53,313 nucleotides of DNA, taken from positions 1 through 53,313 of the forward strand of contig NZ_AHAM01000189.1 in the NCBI RefSeq assembly GCF_000236565.1, read 5' to 3'. The DNA comes from Mesorhizobium alhagi CCNWXJ12-2 (lineage in GTDB: Bacteria > Pseudomonadota > Alphaproteobacteria > Rhizobiales > Rhizobiaceae). Positions 25,661-34,111 of this stretch are shown here, in pieces; the stretch's first letter is position 1, and every line of letters begins with the position of its first letter. A program made the translations under genes and the position numbers. Under the pieces are notes generated by a model, which was not told where the DNA came from, ran no database searches, and saw only the letters and a program-made list of their open reading frames with translations.

Positions 25661-26704
25661 ATGATGACCGGGCAAAAGCTATTCGTCCTTCCCTATGACG
25701 GGATCGCACCGCAATTGGCATCGGCCCCGGTGTATACAGGTGCGCATGCCTCTGTCCTCGGCCGCGCCACGATCGGGCGAGACGCATGGCTCGGCATACA
25801 TTCGGTGATCCGGGCCGACGGACACGACGTCACCATTGGCAACCAGTTCCGCCTGGGCGCCCGTGCGACCGTCCATATCGCACATGATGTCTTTCCAACC
25901 CATATCGGCAACGGTGTGACGGCAGGCGCCAATTCGATCATCCATGCCTGTGACGTCGGCGACCGCTGCCATATCGGACGCGACGTCATCATCCTCGACG
26001 GCTCAAAGGTACCGGACGATGTCGCGCTTGCCGATGGCGCAATCGTCTTCCCCCGCTCCATTCTCGAAAGCGGATGGGTGTATCAGGGCCAGCCCGCAAA
26101 GCCCGTCAGAAGGCTTGAGACGGGCGAACTGGACGCACTGCATGCCCGTAGCCACCGTGAACCGGACGAAATGGCAGCATCACTCCAGCTGAATGGATCC
26201 ATTGACACTGCCGGCCCTCTTTTTCGAGCGGCAACGGCAAGCACGAGCGGGCGTATCGTCGCCGGCGCAGATGTCGGCATCTGGTTCAGCTGTGACCTTG
26301 ATGCCGGGCGGCATGAAATATCGGTCGGCGAGCGCACTAACATCCAGGACAACACCATCATCCGCTGCGTCGAACAGCCGGTGACGATCGGATGGGAATC
26401 CACAATCGGTCACAACGTGCGGATGAATGACTGCGTCGTCGGAAGCCGAAGCCTCGTCGGCATGGGCGCGATCCTGGCGGAAGGAACCGTGGTTGAAGAC
26501 GACGTCTTGCTTGCTGCCGGTGCACATACCATCAAGGGTCAGAGGATCGCGAGCGGCTGGCTGTATGGAGGAGACCCTGCGAAGAAGCTGTCACCCCTCG
26601 ATGACCGCAAACGCGGCGTCATCGCCGCCATATGGCCTATGTACTGCATGTACGCACGCAAGTTCGACGACCAGCAGCGGGAACAACACTCACAAGGCAA
26701 CTGA
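25661..26704 (+). CDS. Tandem-duplicated gamma-carbonic-anhydrase-like hexapeptide-repeat protein
   Basis: A 347-residue protein made of two left-handed beta-helix domains (about 15-155 and 185-315), each about the size of a whole gamma-CA/CamH-PaaY protein, followed by a C-terminal helix. In domain 1 the metal-ligand positions read His72, Ala90, His95; in domain 2 they read Arg235, His251, Asn256. Each half is thus incomplete, but together they offer one full three-His set. The Arg of the RGD-like motif is kept only in domain 1 (Arg51) and NIQD only in domain 2. Start at ATG 25661 with GGAG 9 bases upstream; TTG 25652 is possible. It lies between the mutase and its adenosyltransferase. Function is unknown. 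Confidence 0.8.
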   Translation: MMTGQKLFVLPYDGIAPQLASAPVYTGAHASVLGRATIGRDAWLGIHSVIRADGHDVTIGNQFRLGARATVHIAHDVFPTHIGNGVTAGANSIIHACDVGDRCHIGRDVIILDGSKVPDDVALADGAIVFPRSILESGWVYQGQPAKPVRRLETGELDALHARSHREPDEMAASLQLNGSIDTAGPLFRAATASTSGRIVAGADVGIWFSCDLDAGRHEISVGERTNIQDNTIIRCVEQPVTIGWESTIGHNVRMNDCVVGSRSLVGMGAILAEGTVVEDDVLLAAGAHTIKGQRIASGWLYGGDPAKKLSPLDDRKRGVIAAIWPMYCMYARKFDDQQREQHSQGN

Positions 26705-26760
26705 ATGGTTCCCGGTGCCGGCACCCCAAGAAACGAAAACCAGATCGTGAGGAGGACAGC

Positions 26761-27321
26761 ATGGCAAACCGCATCGGAACTCGGCCTGGGGACGCGGGCC
26801 AGACACGGCTGGCCTCGGGCTTGCTCGTAGACAAGGATAGTCCAACGATCGAAACGCTCGGCGTCCTGGACGAGTTGAATGCGTCCATAGCAGTGGTGCA
26901 GGCCGTCTCAGCCTTCCCGGAGCAACACGCAATTCTCGCGCGAGTTCGGGCCGTCATCCAGGAGATCGGCAACCTCATCGCCGCAGGTCGGTCAGCTGTC
27001 TTGTCGCCGAAAGAGGTCGAAGAGCTCGAAGTGCAAATTCGGAATGTCAGAGTGACTTCGGAATCTCAGCCGCATGCCGTTCCACCGGTCGGTAGTTTGT
27101 CGGCAGCGTTCTCCGAGGTAGCCAGGGCGCAATGCAGGCGAGCTGAACGTCGTCTGCTTACGCTGAGCGAGCTGCCTTTCAGCGCCCCCGGCCTCGGCGA
27201 TTATCCGATCGACAGGCCACAGTTTCAGCACGCACTCCGGTATCTCAATCGACTTTCAGACTTTCTCGCCCTGACTGCGACAGTTGCCGACGCTTCCGGT
27301 GGAGAGTTGTCGAAACACTGA
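26761..27321 (+). CDS. Corrinoid adenosyltransferase, PduO type
   Basis: A 186-residue ATP:cob(I)alamin adenosyltransferase. The N-terminal ATP loop TRPGDAGQTRLA (7-18), LGVLDELNASI (about 38-48) and the helix VARAQCRRAERR (about 121-132) are the PduO-type signatures, and YLNRLSDFLALTA is near the end. It makes adenosylcobalamin, the cofactor of the mutase. ATG 26761 has GAGGAC upstream; the frame continues to 26632 inside the previous gene and is ignored. Confidence 0.88.
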   Translation: MANRIGTRPGDAGQTRLASGLLVDKDSPTIETLGVLDELNASIAVVQAVSAFPEQHAILARVRAVIQEIGNLIAAGRSAVLSPKEVEELEVQIRNVRVTSESQPHAVPPVGSLSAAFSEVARAQCRRAERRLLTLSELPFSAPGLGDYPIDRPQFQHALRYLNRLSDFLALTATVADASGGELSKH

Positions 27322-27778
27322 CCACAGTTGCGTCAAGACGACGGTGAAAGACTTGCTTGCAGCAAAGGAAGATTTGGGCCGCCTCAACGCGACGCAGCAC
27401 ACCGGGCTTCGTCGCCAGATCACACCGCTGATCGCCCGCTCACCAAGCTCGTCGGAATCACTTCCTCGGTGCTGCCATGACTCTCATCCTTCCGTGGAAT
27501 GTGAGCCTCCATCAGACCCCGGCACGCGATACGCTGGCATCACTTCCAGTCGTTCACCAGTTCGATGAATCCGAAACCAGTGTCCTGCTCCCCCGGTAGG
27601 TTCCGGAGATGGCGCTTGCCGCCTCATAGTTGCGCGAGCCGAGGGTCGGTGAGAGCCTGAGCTCATCTCGAAGCCAGATGATCCCATATCAACATGCATT
27701 TGACGGACCCCACCTGTCATGAGCGACCGCGGCCTGCGCCGCCTGTTGCGCTGCAGCTGTTCTTGCCAAGGTCAGTTC
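27322..27778. other. Gene-poor scar after the mutase operon
   Basis: No intact gene. On the minus strand from about 27478, MAAPRK followed after a frame slip by DELGERAIS resembles the N-terminus of an IS3-type OrfA (MAAPRKYPDELRERA...). This is too short to be sure. Nothing else was recognised here. It probably belongs to the mobile-element graveyard that continues to 28.7 kb. Confidence 0.3.
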
Positions 27779-27955
27779 CGCCGCGACCTGATCGGGCATC
27801 TGCGCGGCGCCGGCTTCATCGCCTCCGGGCCGCGCAGCCCCACGCCCGGTGCGCCCTACACCTACGTCACCACAAAAGAGTTCCTGCTGGAGTTCGGCTT
27901 CGACACGCTGCGTGATTTGCCGGATTTCGAGGCGCTGGAGGATGCCGGGCTGCTG
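27779..27955 (+). pseudogene. scpB: scpB (chromosome segregation protein) internal fragment
   Basis: About 59 residues in one frame: RRDLIGHLRGAGFIASGPRS, then PGAPYTYVTTKEFLLEFGF and TLRDLPDFEALEDAGLL. This is the second winged-helix region of ScpB, an essential housekeeping protein, here without its N-terminal part. The fragment stops exactly where recombinase sequence begins on the other strand (27956), so it is a captured piece of a chromosomal gene. Confidence 0.72.
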
Positions 27956-28209
27956 CACCGCCCCAACCTTGCCAAGGCAGACCTCCGCGACCATCCGGTC
28001 GAACCCGGCGCGTGCGACCGCTGGCGGCAGAGCGGCCGAGATCGTCGTCGATCGTGTCGATGCGAGACCAGCCAAGCGCCGTCAGACGGTCGCGCATGGC
28101 ATATTAAGTCTGCCGCTCTCGCAGTGCAGGATCTGATAGGCGGACAACTGGCGCACAACAGGATTGCCTTCCGCTCCAGATGATGCGACCTGATCTTCTC
28201 ATGCATCAT
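27956..28209 (-). pseudogene. Serine recombinase/resolvase remnant
   Basis: On the minus strand from the ATG at 28209: MMHEKIRSHHLERKAILL, then in other frames VRQLSAYQILHCESGRL, MRDRLTALGWSRIDTIDDDLGRS and AGFDRMVAEVCLGKVGAV. These are successive parts of the catalytic domain of large serine recombinases, which normally read HLERKAYVYVRQS...DLGRS. Several frameshifts separate them and the gene is cut at the scpB fragment. Confidence 0.7.
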
Positions 28210-28394
28210 GACGCGCCTCCCTCTCTCCGGGAGAGTGCTCGTCGTCGACGTGGTCGAGGATCAGGCTTACCATCAGCTTTGTCACTGATCGACTCGTCTC
28301 GGCGGGCAGCGCCTGCCATCGCGGCGTCTGCGCGAAACCGTAGTCGTCGTGTTGCCCGCCGCTCCCATCGTCAACACTCTGACAGCAGGCGCGC

Positions 28395-28516
28395 ATGCGA
28401 CGCGTTATCGGAATGGATATCCACCGGACCTTCGGGGAGGTTGTTTTCTAGGAAGAGGGCAAGCTTCGTCATGGCGGGCGTGTCGACATGACCCGGACGG
28501 CACTGGAAGGCTTGTG
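28395..28516 (+). pseudogene. IS110-family transposase N-terminal remnant
   Basis: ATG 28395 opens MRRVIGMDIHRTFGEVVF, the standard start of IS110-family transposases. An in-frame TAG at 28449 replaces the usual Trp. The frame continues with [21 protein letters not shown] and then breaks into IS21 sequence at about 28517. Dead on two counts. The stretch 28210-28394 has no recognised gene. Confidence 0.72.
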
Positions 28517-28735
28517 CAAAGATGACGATCGCATTTCTCGACCGCCTGACCCAACACTGCCACATCCTCGAGACCGGAAACGACAGCTTCCGAGTCACGA
28601 ATCTCTCGGCCCACACGGCCAAGACCAGGGGGGCGGAAAACAGGAACTTGACCGCCGCATCCGACCTGAGAGGGAGGCGGGTCAGTTCTCGGTGAGAATG
28701 CCGAGTCGGTCTCAGCGAAAATCAACAGATGAAGC
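28517..28735 (+). pseudogene. istB: IS21-family remnant: istB 3' end plus right end
   Basis: From 28522: [20 protein letters not shown] then DSFR, the C-terminus of the IS21 helper ATPase IstB (usually [22 protein letters not shown]). Further on, GGGTCAGTTCTCGGTGAGAA and the closing AAAATCAACA resemble the repeated terminal sequences of IS21 elements. The junction to IS110 sequence shows a deletion or recombination between two elements. This boundary is approximate. Confidence 0.65.
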
Positions 28736-28790
28736 ACAAAGATTGAGGAAGGAGCTGAAAAATCGAAAGCAGGCAAGGGATCCCAGCGAA

Positions 28791-28808
28791 ACAATTTTGT
28801 ACAATTGT
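28791..28808. promoter_or_regulatory. Palindrome upstream of the ThDP enzyme gene
   Basis: ACAATT (28791-28796), TTGTAC, AATTGT (28803-28808): a perfect 6-bp inverted repeat with a 6-base centre. It sits 27 bases before the ATG at 28836, just downstream of the IS21 end. Candidate operator; the binding protein is unknown. Confidence 0.4.
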
Positions 28809-28835
28809 CCCCGAGGTAAGCGGGACAGTATCGGG

Positions 28836-30617
28836 ATGGATGAATGGGAGTTCGCCTTGAGCGTGACGACAAAAGTGGCTTCGGCCGAGAACGCTCCACA
28901 GTGGGGGAGCGATCTGATCGCAGACACGCTCCGCACGATCGGGTTCAGGTATATCAGCATGACCCCGGGGGCGAGCTTTCGCGGGTTGCACGACAGTATC
29001 GTCAATCATTTGCGGAACACGGATCCGCAAATGCTTACATGCATCCACGAGGAAAGTGCCGTTGCCCTCGCCCACGGCTACGCGAAGGTGACCGGCGAGC
29101 CGATGGCCGTAGCGCTTCACGCCAATGTCGGCCTGATGCATGCGACGATGGCGATTTTCAACGCATGGTGCGACAGGGTTCCGATGGTTCTGCTGGGTGC
29201 GACGGGTCCAATGGACGCGACGAGGCGGCGACCGTGGGTCGACTGGATCCATACCGGCCGTGACATGGGAAGCCTGATCCGGGGATACACGAAGTGGGAC
29301 GACCAGCCATGCTCGCCGAGCGCGGGCGTGGAGTCACTGCTTCGGGCCAATCAGATTGCAAGGACCGCCCCTTGCGGCCCGACCTATGTCTGCCTGGATG
29401 CAGGCGACCAGGAATCGGAACTGACGGGGGTGCCCGACCCGGTAGAGTTGCGCCGGTTTCAGCCACCTCGTCCGGGCATCCCGTCGGCCGAAATTGCCGA
29501 AGAAGCCGCCAGACGGCTGCTTGATGCGAAACGCCCGGTCATTCTGGCGGGGCGCTCGTTGCGTAGTCAGGCGGCTTGGGACGCAAGGGTGCGCCTCGCG
29601 GAATCATTGAATGCCCGCGTCGTCACGGACCTGCGTACCGGTGCCTGCTTCCCGACCGTGCATCCGCTGAACCCCTACCGGCCGGGGATCTATATCGGAC
29701 AGGATGCAATCGACGATATCGGTAGGGCGGACGTGGCACTGAGCCTCGACTGGATCGATCTGGCTGGAACGTTGCGGCAATCCGGGGCGACGTCGGCGCA
29801 TGTGATCCACTTCTCGCCGGACCAGTATGGCCACAACGGCTGGAGCTTCGACCACCTCGGGGTCCCCGAAGTGGATCTGTTCTCTCTGACGACCAGCGAT
29901 AATGCGGTATCCGTCCTCAACGAGGCGGTCCAGAGCCTCGGCATGGCTTCCAGGTCCGAGTGGCGAGCGGAGGAAGCGCCGCCGTCAAGTCCGCCGACCG
30001 GCGAGGACATGCCGCTTTCGATCAGGCAATTCGCGACCACGACCAGCAGCGCTCTGGAGGAGTTTCGTCCCACCTACATTCGCCTGCCTATCGGTTGGCC
30101 GGGAGAGTGCTGCAGTTTCGAGGGTCCGCTGGATTACCTCGGTTACGACGGCGGCGGAGGCATCGGGTCCGGCCCGGGCATGGCGGTTGGCGCGGCACTC
30201 GGGCTCAGGGGGACCGACCGGCTTCCGGTTGCCATTATCGGGGACGGCGATTTCCTCATGGGCGCGACCGCGATCTGGACCGCCGTGCGCTATCGGGTAC
30301 CTCTGCTCGTGATCGTCGCCAACAACGCATCCTTCTTTAATGACGAGATCCACCAGGAGAAGGTGGCGATAGAGCGCGGGCGGCCGGTCGAGAACCGTTC
30401 CATCGGGATCAGCCTTGACGGACCGGTCTGCGACGTGGCGGCCATTGCCCGTGCGCAGGGTGCCGAAGCGTCCGGTCCCATCGAGAGCGCTTCGCAACTG
30501 GAGGGTGAGGTTCGAAAGGGTGCAGCGCACGTTCGAAGCGGAGGCGTGTTCGTCATCGACGCCCGGGTGGCGCCGAACTACGGAAAACAGGTTCTCCGGG
30601 GGTTGCTGAAGCCCTGA
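28836..30617 (+). CDS. ThDP-dependent enzyme, acetolactate synthase/benzoylformate decarboxylase family
   Basis: A 593-residue three-domain ThDP enzyme. The activating Glu is in CIHEESAVALAHGYAKVTG (about 70-88). The central domain has the PxxPVILAGRSLRS region. The cofactor motif is GDGDFLMGATAIWTAVRYRV...NN (starting at about residue 469). It belongs to the decarboxylase/carboligase group, but the substrate is unknown and a regulatory acetolactate synthase subunit is absent. The start is uncertain: ATG 28836 is used, with TTG 28857 and GTG 28863 possible. The frame runs back into IS remnants as far as 28488 and that part is not real. Confidence 0.82.
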   Translation: MDEWEFALSVTTKVASAENAPQWGSDLIADTLRTIGFRYISMTPGASFRGLHDSIVNHLRNTDPQMLTCIHEESAVALAHGYAKVTGEPMAVALHANVGLMHATMAIFNAWCDRVPMVLLGATGPMDATRRRPWVDWIHTGRDMGSLIRGYTKWDDQPCSPSAGVESLLRANQIARTAPCGPTYVCLDAGDQESELTGVPDPVELRRFQPPRPGIPSAEIAEEAARRLLDAKRPVILAGRSLRSQAAWDARVRLAESLNARVVTDLRTGACFPTVHPLNPYRPGIYIGQDAIDDIGRADVALSLDWIDLAGTLRQSGATSAHVIHFSPDQYGHNGWSFDHLGVPEVDLFSLTTSDNAVSVLNEAVQSLGMASRSEWRAEEAPPSSPPTGEDMPLSIRQFATTTSSALEEFRPTYIRLPIGWPGECCSFEGPLDYLGYDGGGGIGSGPGMAVGAALGLRGTDRLPVAIIGDGDFLMGATAIWTAVRYRVPLLVIVANNASFFNDEIHQEKVAIERGRPVENRSIGISLDGPVCDVAAIARAQGAEASGPIESASQLEGEVRKGAAHVRSGGVFVIDARVAPNYGKQVLRGLLKP

Positions 30618-30658
30618 CCCCGGGTTCGTACAAGCAGGGCAAATCATGGGAGGAAATC

Positions 30659-31651
30659 ATGAAACGACCCGCAGCACTCATTCCGATCTGGGCGGCCGCA
30701 TTCGTTGTCGGCGCGGCTTGGGCAACCGTGGCTGGCTCCGTGGAAATCGCGGCATCGCAGTATGGCGTCGCCACGGGCACCTATCCCTATGCACTGGCAA
30801 AGGCCAAGGGACTGTTCGAGAAGCATGGCGTGAACGTCGAGGGTATCCGCAGCGGCCGCGGATCCACGCCGACGATCCGTGAAATGGTGGCTGGTGAACT
30901 TCCGTTCGCCGACGCAGGCATAACGGGTGTTCTCCAAGCACGCGCGTCCGGTGCCGACGTCGTGCCCGTCGGTTGTGCGGTGGACACGTTCGCAGAAGTG
31001 ATCTGGGTCACGAAGCCGGATTCGCCCATCAACGACATGGCCGACATCAAGGGCAAGCGGGTCGGCTATACCTCGCCGAAGTCCGCCACCAACATGATGG
31101 CGGTGATGCTCGTCGACAAAGCCGGATTGCCTCAGGATGAGGTGGAACTGGTCTCCGTGGGTGGGTTCAACGAACTTCTCACCGCACTGAACGCCGGCGG
31201 AGTCGACGTCATTCCGATGGTCGAACCGACCTTCACCATGGAAGGCGACAAGTACAAGGTACTCGCCAGGGGCAACGAGACGTTTCCCCCGATCAGCAAC
31301 ACCATGCTTCTGAGTTCCAGGAAGGCCATCGAAGAGCAGCCGGACGCGGTGCGGGGTATCATTGCGGCGCGGCGCGAGGCTGTCGAGTTCATCCGCAGCA
31401 ATCCGGAAGAAGCGGGTGAACTGATCGCCAAGGAACTCGAACTCGATCCGGAAGTCATCAAGAAGGTCGTCAAGAATCTGCTCGAATTCGGTTCGGTGGA
31501 TGGAATCGAATATTGGGGCCTCGGTGACTGCTACGACTTCAAGACCGTGAACAACATGTTGGAGGGAGCTCGCACCGTGGGAATGATCGACGGTGATTTC
31601 GACGTGAAATCAATCGTGGATCTGAGCCTTCTTCCGGAGGACCTTCAATAA
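30659..31651 (+). CDS. ABC transporter substrate-binding protein, NitT/TauT (SsuA/NMT1) type
   Basis: A 330-residue periplasmic protein with a signal peptide (KR, then AALIPIWAAAFVVGAAWA) and the SsuA-like opening EIAASQYGVATGTYPYALAKAKGLFEKHGVNVE. GGGAGGAAATC precedes the ATG. It follows the ThDP enzyme by 41 bases and precedes a molybdenum hydroxylase subunit by 39, so the three are probably one transcript. No permease or ATPase lies nearby, so it must borrow a translocator encoded elsewhere or act as a sensor. Confidence 0.88.
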   Translation: MKRPAALIPIWAAAFVVGAAWATVAGSVEIAASQYGVATGTYPYALAKAKGLFEKHGVNVEGIRSGRGSTPTIREMVAGELPFADAGITGVLQARASGADVVPVGCAVDTFAEVIWVTKPDSPINDMADIKGKRVGYTSPKSATNMMAVMLVDKAGLPQDEVELVSVGGFNELLTALNAGGVDVIPMVEPTFTMEGDKYKVLARGNETFPPISNTMLLSSRKAIEEQPDAVRGIIAARREAVEFIRSNPEEAGELIAKELELDPEVIKKVVKNLLEFGSVDGIEYWGLGDCYDFKTVNNMLEGARTVGMIDGDFDVKSIVDLSLLPEDLQ

Positions 31652-31690
31652 GAAGTCGCCGCGGACAAGAGCGAAACGGAAAGATCCTCG

Positions 31691-34027
31691 ATGCGCAACG
31701 GTGATATGATGCGCGTCGAGGATCGCAGTCTCGTCCAGGGACGAGGACGCTACACCGACGACATCGTACTCGAGAACATGGCCTATGCCGCCTTCGCGCG
31801 CTCGCCCTATCCTCATGCGCGGCTGCTTTCGGTAGACGGCAGCATTGCCGCCGGGCAGGAGTCGGTACTCGCGGTCTACACGCTCGAAGACTACCGCGCG
31901 GACGGCTGCCGGCCATTGCCCTACCTCCTGCCGCCACCGGAGAACAGGATTGGTGCTGCGGCCTTCCTTCCCGACCGCTGGCCCCTTGCGGGTGGTCGAT
32001 TGCGACATGTCGGCGACCCGTTCGCCCTGGTGGTCGCAACCACGCTGGAGGCGGCGCTGGAGGCGGCCGAATCGGTCGTTGCCGAAGCCGCGATGCTCGC
32101 TCCGGTCATGGAAATGCGGGACGCGACGCGCTCGTTTCAGCCGATCTGGGAGGAGTGCGCGGACAACGTCTGTTTCCTTCATGAGGCGGGAGACGCCGAC
32201 AGTACCGCGGCGGCTTTCGGCTCTGCCCCGCACGTGGTCTCCGGCAGGTTCGTGATTCCCCGTGTGAGCGCGAATCCGCTGGAACCTCGCGGCTGTGTCG
32301 CCGCCTACGATCCCGACAGCGATAGGTTGACCGTTTTCGCCGGTGTTCAGGACGTTTTTGGATGCAGGAGCGGATTGGCAACGGCGCTTTGCCGCACACA
32401 GGAGAGCATCGACGTGGTTTCGCCGTGTGTCGGCGGCAGCTTCGGGCTCAAGTACCTCGACCCGGAAACGACGGCGGTATGCTGGGCCGCTACGAAGCTC
32501 CGGCGGCCCCTGAAGTGGGTGTCGTCGCGCTCCGAAGCCTTTCTCAGCGACAACCACTCGCGCGACAACGTGACCATCGGCGAACTCGCTGTCTCGTCAA
32601 AAGGCGAGTTTCTCGCGTTGCGCGTCAGGACCGATGCCAATGTCGGCGCCTACGCCGCGTCGCTCGCTTCTGCCTCTCCTGTCAACAACCTTGGCTCGCT
32701 TGCCGGCGTCTATCGTACCCCCGCCATCGACGTGCGGGTCAGGGGCATCTTCACCAACACCAACCCGACCGGTCCTTACAGAGGCGCGGGGAGGCCGGAA
32801 GCCAGCTATGTGATCGAACGGCTTGTCGACATGGCGGCGAGAAGGCTGGGCCTCGACAGAACCGAGATCCGGCGCCGCAACATGATCCGCGCCGAAGAAA
32901 TGCCCTACCGTACCGCCCTCACATATACCTACGATTGCGGCGAATTCGAAACTGTGATGGACAAGGCGTTGCGGGCCGCCGACTGGAACGATTTCGAACG
33001 AAGACGGGGACGTTCACGCCAGGACGGCAAGCTGAGGGGGATCGGGATATCCACTGTCATCGAGCGGGCCACCCTGGCCTGGACGTTCGAAAACGTACGC
33101 ACCATCGCCAGATCCGATGGCCGGCTCACGATCGTGGCCGGCGGTTCCGATCAGGGTCAGGGACATGGAACCATGTATACCCAGCTGGCGACATCCTGGC
33201 TGGGACTGTCTCCCGACAGCATCGAAGTCGTAGAAGGCGATACTCGGTGGTTGCCGTCCGGAGGAATGACCGGAAGCTCGCGCACGTCGGCAATGGGTTC
33301 GGCCGCACTCGATCGATCAGTTCAGGATCTACTGAAGAGGGCCAAACCGATCGCCGCAGATCATCTGGAAGCGCATTCCGCCGACGTCGAGTTCAGAGCT
33401 GGCTTCTTCGTGGTGGCCGGGACCGATAGGCAGGTTGCGCTGACCGAAGTTTTCCGGATCGCCGCGGCAGCCGCGCCCGGATCGGCATCCGGAGGCCTTG
33501 AGGGAAACGGTCATTACAGTGCCGAAGTGGAGAATTTTCCGAACGGATGCCACGTCTGCGAGGTCGAAATCGATCCTGAGACCGGTGAACTCACGTTCTG
33601 TGACTATGTGGTAGTGGACGATGTCGGCAACGTCATCAACGAAACCATCGTAGACGGTCAACTCCACGGCGGAATCGCGCAAGGGATCGGCGAGGCGCTG
33701 ATGGAAGCGGTTCGCTACGGAGACGATGGTCAGCTCATGTCCGGAAGCTTCATGGACTACGCCATGCCCAGAGCGGGCGACATGTGCGGCTTCAGGACAG
33801 GACTTCATCCGGTGCCCACGGCGACGAACCCCGTAGGCGCGAAGGGCGCGGGAGAGGCCGGCCTGGTGGGGGCGCTGCCCGCCATTGTCGGTGCCATCGT
33901 CGATGCATTGGCGGACTATGATGTCGACCACCTCGACATGCCGATCACCAGTGCGAAAATCTGGTCGGCGATCAGCGGCCACTGCCGAGCCGATTCCCCA
34001 ATGGTCCACGAACCGCCGGCTGAATGA
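31691..34027 (+). CDS. Molybdenum hydroxylase large subunit (xanthine dehydrogenase/CoxL form II-like)
   Basis: A 778-residue molybdopterin-cytosine-dinucleotide-type subunit of normal length. The N-terminal a/b hammerhead domain (about 8-125) starts RVEDRSLVQGRGRYTDD. The Mo-binding region contains GGSFGLKY, PTGPYRGAGRPEA (form II-like, not the CODH active-site loop with Cys), GGSDQGQGH and the catalytic Glu722 in GAKGAGEAGLVG. The FAD-binding medium and 2Fe-2S small subunits normally beside it are missing. The substrate is unknown. Likely cotranscribed with the two genes before it. Confidence 0.87.
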   Translation: MRNGDMMRVEDRSLVQGRGRYTDDIVLENMAYAAFARSPYPHARLLSVDGSIAAGQESVLAVYTLEDYRADGCRPLPYLLPPPENRIGAAAFLPDRWPLAGGRLRHVGDPFALVVATTLEAALEAAESVVAEAAMLAPVMEMRDATRSFQPIWEECADNVCFLHEAGDADSTAAAFGSAPHVVSGRFVIPRVSANPLEPRGCVAAYDPDSDRLTVFAGVQDVFGCRSGLATALCRTQESIDVVSPCVGGSFGLKYLDPETTAVCWAATKLRRPLKWVSSRSEAFLSDNHSRDNVTIGELAVSSKGEFLALRVRTDANVGAYAASLASASPVNNLGSLAGVYRTPAIDVRVRGIFTNTNPTGPYRGAGRPEASYVIERLVDMAARRLGLDRTEIRRRNMIRAEEMPYRTALTYTYDCGEFETVMDKALRAADWNDFERRRGRSRQDGKLRGIGISTVIERATLAWTFENVRTIARSDGRLTIVAGGSDQGQGHGTMYTQLATSWLGLSPDSIEVVEGDTRWLPSGGMTGSSRTSAMGSAALDRSVQDLLKRAKPIAADHLEAHSADVEFRAGFFVVAGTDRQVALTEVFRIAAAAAPGSASGGLEGNGHYSAEVENFPNGCHVCEVEIDPETGELTFCDYVVVDDVGNVINETIVDGQLHGGIAQGIGEALMEAVRYGDDGQLMSGSFMDYAMPRAGDMCGFRTGLHPVPTATNPVGAKGAGEAGLVGALPAIVGAIVDALADYDVDHLDMPITSAKIWSAISGHCRADSPMVHEPPAE

Positions 34028-34111
34028 ACCTGTCTTTGCGTCCCTACGCTCTCTGGCGGACTCGCACCATGCCGTTGCCTGGCCAGCCTACGAAAGGCGC
34101 CGTTCCCGCTA

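Noticed and set aside
31691-34027. True carbon monoxide dehydrogenase (CoxL form I)
   Set aside because: The active-site loop reads PYRGAGR, without the Cys-containing form I loop, and the other Cox subunits are absent.
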